A stretch of DNA of 6,876 nucleotides, from the NCBI GenBank assembly GCA_902766815.1, contig CACXEZ010000107.1, forward strand, positions 1-6,876, read 5' to 3'. The position numbers and the translations under genes are program-made. Shown here one piece after another: positions 6,013 to 6,876 of the stretch; position 1 is the stretch's first letter, and every line of letters begins with the position of its first letter. Below the pieces are notes generated by a model. The model saw only the letters and a program-made list of their open reading frames with translations. It did not search any database and was not told where the DNA came from. The DNA is from an uncultured Erysipelotrichaceae bacterium (GTDB lineage: Bacteria > Bacillota_I > Bacilli_A > RF39 > UBA660).

Positions 6013-6325
6013 GTATTTGGATTGGAGTTTTTATTAAGTTTTTTTCATAAAATAATCTAAAACAGCTTAAAATATTAAGACTAGGTATTGGTGAATATGA
6101 AACAGAAGAAAGGTATAATTGTTAAAGACAAAATATTTCATTACAACATAAACTTGAATTCAAGAGATGATGGTGTAGATTGTTATTTTAATTTACGAGG
6201 TTATGAATTGGATGAACGATAATTAAGAAATTATTAATAAATAATTTTGATAAAAATGTTTACTAATTATAAATTTGATGGTAATATACTACACAATTAT
6301 TTAGTTTTATACAGGGAATGGAAAT
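5999..6325. other. 327-base intergenic stretch, mostly featureless
   Basis: After the T-rich parC 3' flank there is no convincing gene. It holds a 41-codon ORF (6097-6222, listed separately), a perfect 8-base all-A/T inverted repeat AAATTATT...AATAATTT (6228-6235 and 6240-6247) lacking a proper T-tail, and scattered promoter-like words ahead of the last gene (TTGATA 6247-6252, TATAAA 6268-6273 at a short 15-base spacing, TATACT 6285-6290). None is strong. I see no tRNA, riboswitch or CRISPR repeat here. Confidence 0.6.
6097..6222 (+). CDS. Doubtful small ORF, 41 residues, unrecognised
   Basis: An ATG-started frame runs 41 codons to TAA 6220-6222 and encodes a mixed, soluble-looking peptide beginning MKQKKGIIVKDKIFHYNINL. 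The composition looks protein-like (charged and hydrophobic residues alternate, one Cys), but translation signals are weak. GGTG lies only 3 bases before the ATG, unlike the 6 to 9 bases at the other genes, and the alternative TAGGT lies 10 bases away. I recognise no family. It may be a real small gene, the decayed start of a longer gene, or chance. No membrane segment or signal peptide is seen. Confidence 0.25.
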   Translation: MKQKKGIIVKDKIFHYNINLNSRDDGVDCYFNLRGYELDER

Positions 6326-6876
6326 ATGAATAAGGATTATGATATCTTAAAGGTTAATTATGGTGAAAGATTTGCTAAGCTATGTAGAAATTTATTTCCA
6401 ACTATATTAGAAAATGATGGGGTATTGTCTGATTTGATGTTATCTCATTTTGCCTCTAGTCATTTCTTGTATGATGATATTATCAATAATGATATAGATG
6501 GGTTTAGAAATTATATTTATAGTTTTACTAATATTGAAATAAAAAGAAGAAAAACAAATAAATCAGTAAAAGAATTAATGAGTGATGCTGGATATGAAAT
6601 TTATGAGTGTCATACGGAAGAAGATATTCAGAAGTTTAAGAAGTATTATCAAAGTGGAGAAGAATTATGTACTTTTCGTGGTGGAAGATTAGATGATTGT
6701 TATGTATTTTTTGCAGTAAAGAAAAATGTAAATGAGATAAGACGAGAAGATTTTAAAAGTCCTAAAAGACAGGATGAATATGGGACATCGGTTATTAGTA
6801 TTCAGTTTTCAAGAGGAAGTATCAATACTTTATCTATTAAGAATAGATACAATCATACAGTGGGTCATCCGGATGC
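6326..6876 (+). CDS. Unrecognised protein, 5' part only (runs off the window)
   Basis: An open frame of 183 complete codons starts at ATG 6326 and has no stop before the window ends. AGGGA (6313-6317) lies 8 bases upstream, a fair ribosome site though not the GGTG form used by the other genes. The protein looks soluble: no signal peptide and no membrane segment. It is rich in charged and aromatic residues. Distinct blocks are VNYGERFAKLCRNLFPTILE near 10-29, FASSHFLYDDI near 43-53, a basic KRRKTNKSVKEL near 76-87, ELCTFRGGRLDDCYVFFAVKKN near 114-135, KSPKRQDEYGTSVISIQFSRG near 143-163, and SIKNRYNHTV near 168-177. From memory only, similar wording (CTF.GGRL, QDEYGTSVISIQF, IKNRYNHTV) occurs in uncharacterised proteins of gut Bacillota, but I can assign no function. 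Codon use matches its neighbours, so recent transfer is not indicated. Confidence 0.8.
   Translation, partial: MNKDYDILKVNYGERFAKLCRNLFPTILENDGVLSDLMLSHFASSHFLYDDIINNDIDGFRNYIYSFTNIEIKRRKTNKSVKELMSDAGYEIYECHTEEDIQKFKKYYQSGEELCTFRGGRLDDCYVFFAVKKNVNEIRREDFKSPKRQDEYGTSVISIQFSRGSINTLSIKNRYNHTVGHPD

Noticed and set aside
6046..6054. CATAAAATA as a sigma-K -10 box ahead of the small ORF
   Set aside because: There is no AC at the required distance upstream, and the pattern is common in AT-rich DNA.
6066..6079. CTTAA-AATA-TTAAG hairpin after parC
   Set aside because: It is a five-base stem without a T-tail and too weak to call.
6228..6247. All-A/T inverted repeat as terminator of the small ORF
   Set aside because: The stem has no G-C pairs and there is no T-tract beyond the stem.
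6854..6861. CATACAGT, another exact sigma-E -10 word
   Set aside because: It lies inside the coding sequence of the last gene with no gene start after it in view. It shows that such words also arise by chance here.

Overview
The window comes from a very AT-rich, low-GC bacterium of the Bacillota. It carries the endospore-specific gene pair yqfC-yqfD, so the lineage is, or descends from, a spore former. ParC reads like those of Bacilli and relatives. An uncultivated gut Bacilli-type organism is my best guess, but that is inference. The standard code fits: tryptophan is always TGG in the genes I read, the four complete genes end in TAA or TAG, and AGG encodes the invariant arginine of the ParC motif PDVRDGLKP.

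Layout, all genes on the + strand. Positions 1-63 hold the probable tail of an upstream gene and its terminator. Then come: a strong vegetative-type promoter (65-93) and a MurJ/SpoVB-type lipid-linked oligosaccharide flippase (120-1751) whose terminator hairpin overlaps its stop codon; yqfC (1811-2047) and yqfD (2088-3287), preceded by a sporulation-sigma-like promoter and closed by a second hairpin containing the yqfD stop codon; parC (3428-5998), with its own extended -10 promoter, for subunit A of topoisomerase IV; a 327-base gap (5999-6325) with only a doubtful 41-codon ORF and a few weak signals; and the 5' end of an unrecognised gene (6326 to the window edge, 183 codons seen).

The genes appear to form three or four separate transcription units. 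The flippase serves cell-wall or spore-cortex precursor export. YqfC and YqfD are conserved mother-cell sporulation proteins. ParC, working with a ParE not encoded here, unlinks replicated chromosomes. Their adjacency need not mean joint function.

Two habits recur. Leaders look very short: three predicted promoters put the start of transcription at, or a few bases before, a GGTG-type Shine-Dalgarno. Terminator hairpins reuse the last codons and the stop codon. I do not see a clearly new multi-gene system. The most interesting unknown is the truncated gene at the right edge, followed by the sporulation-type promoter of yqfCD and the charged extra tail of ParC.
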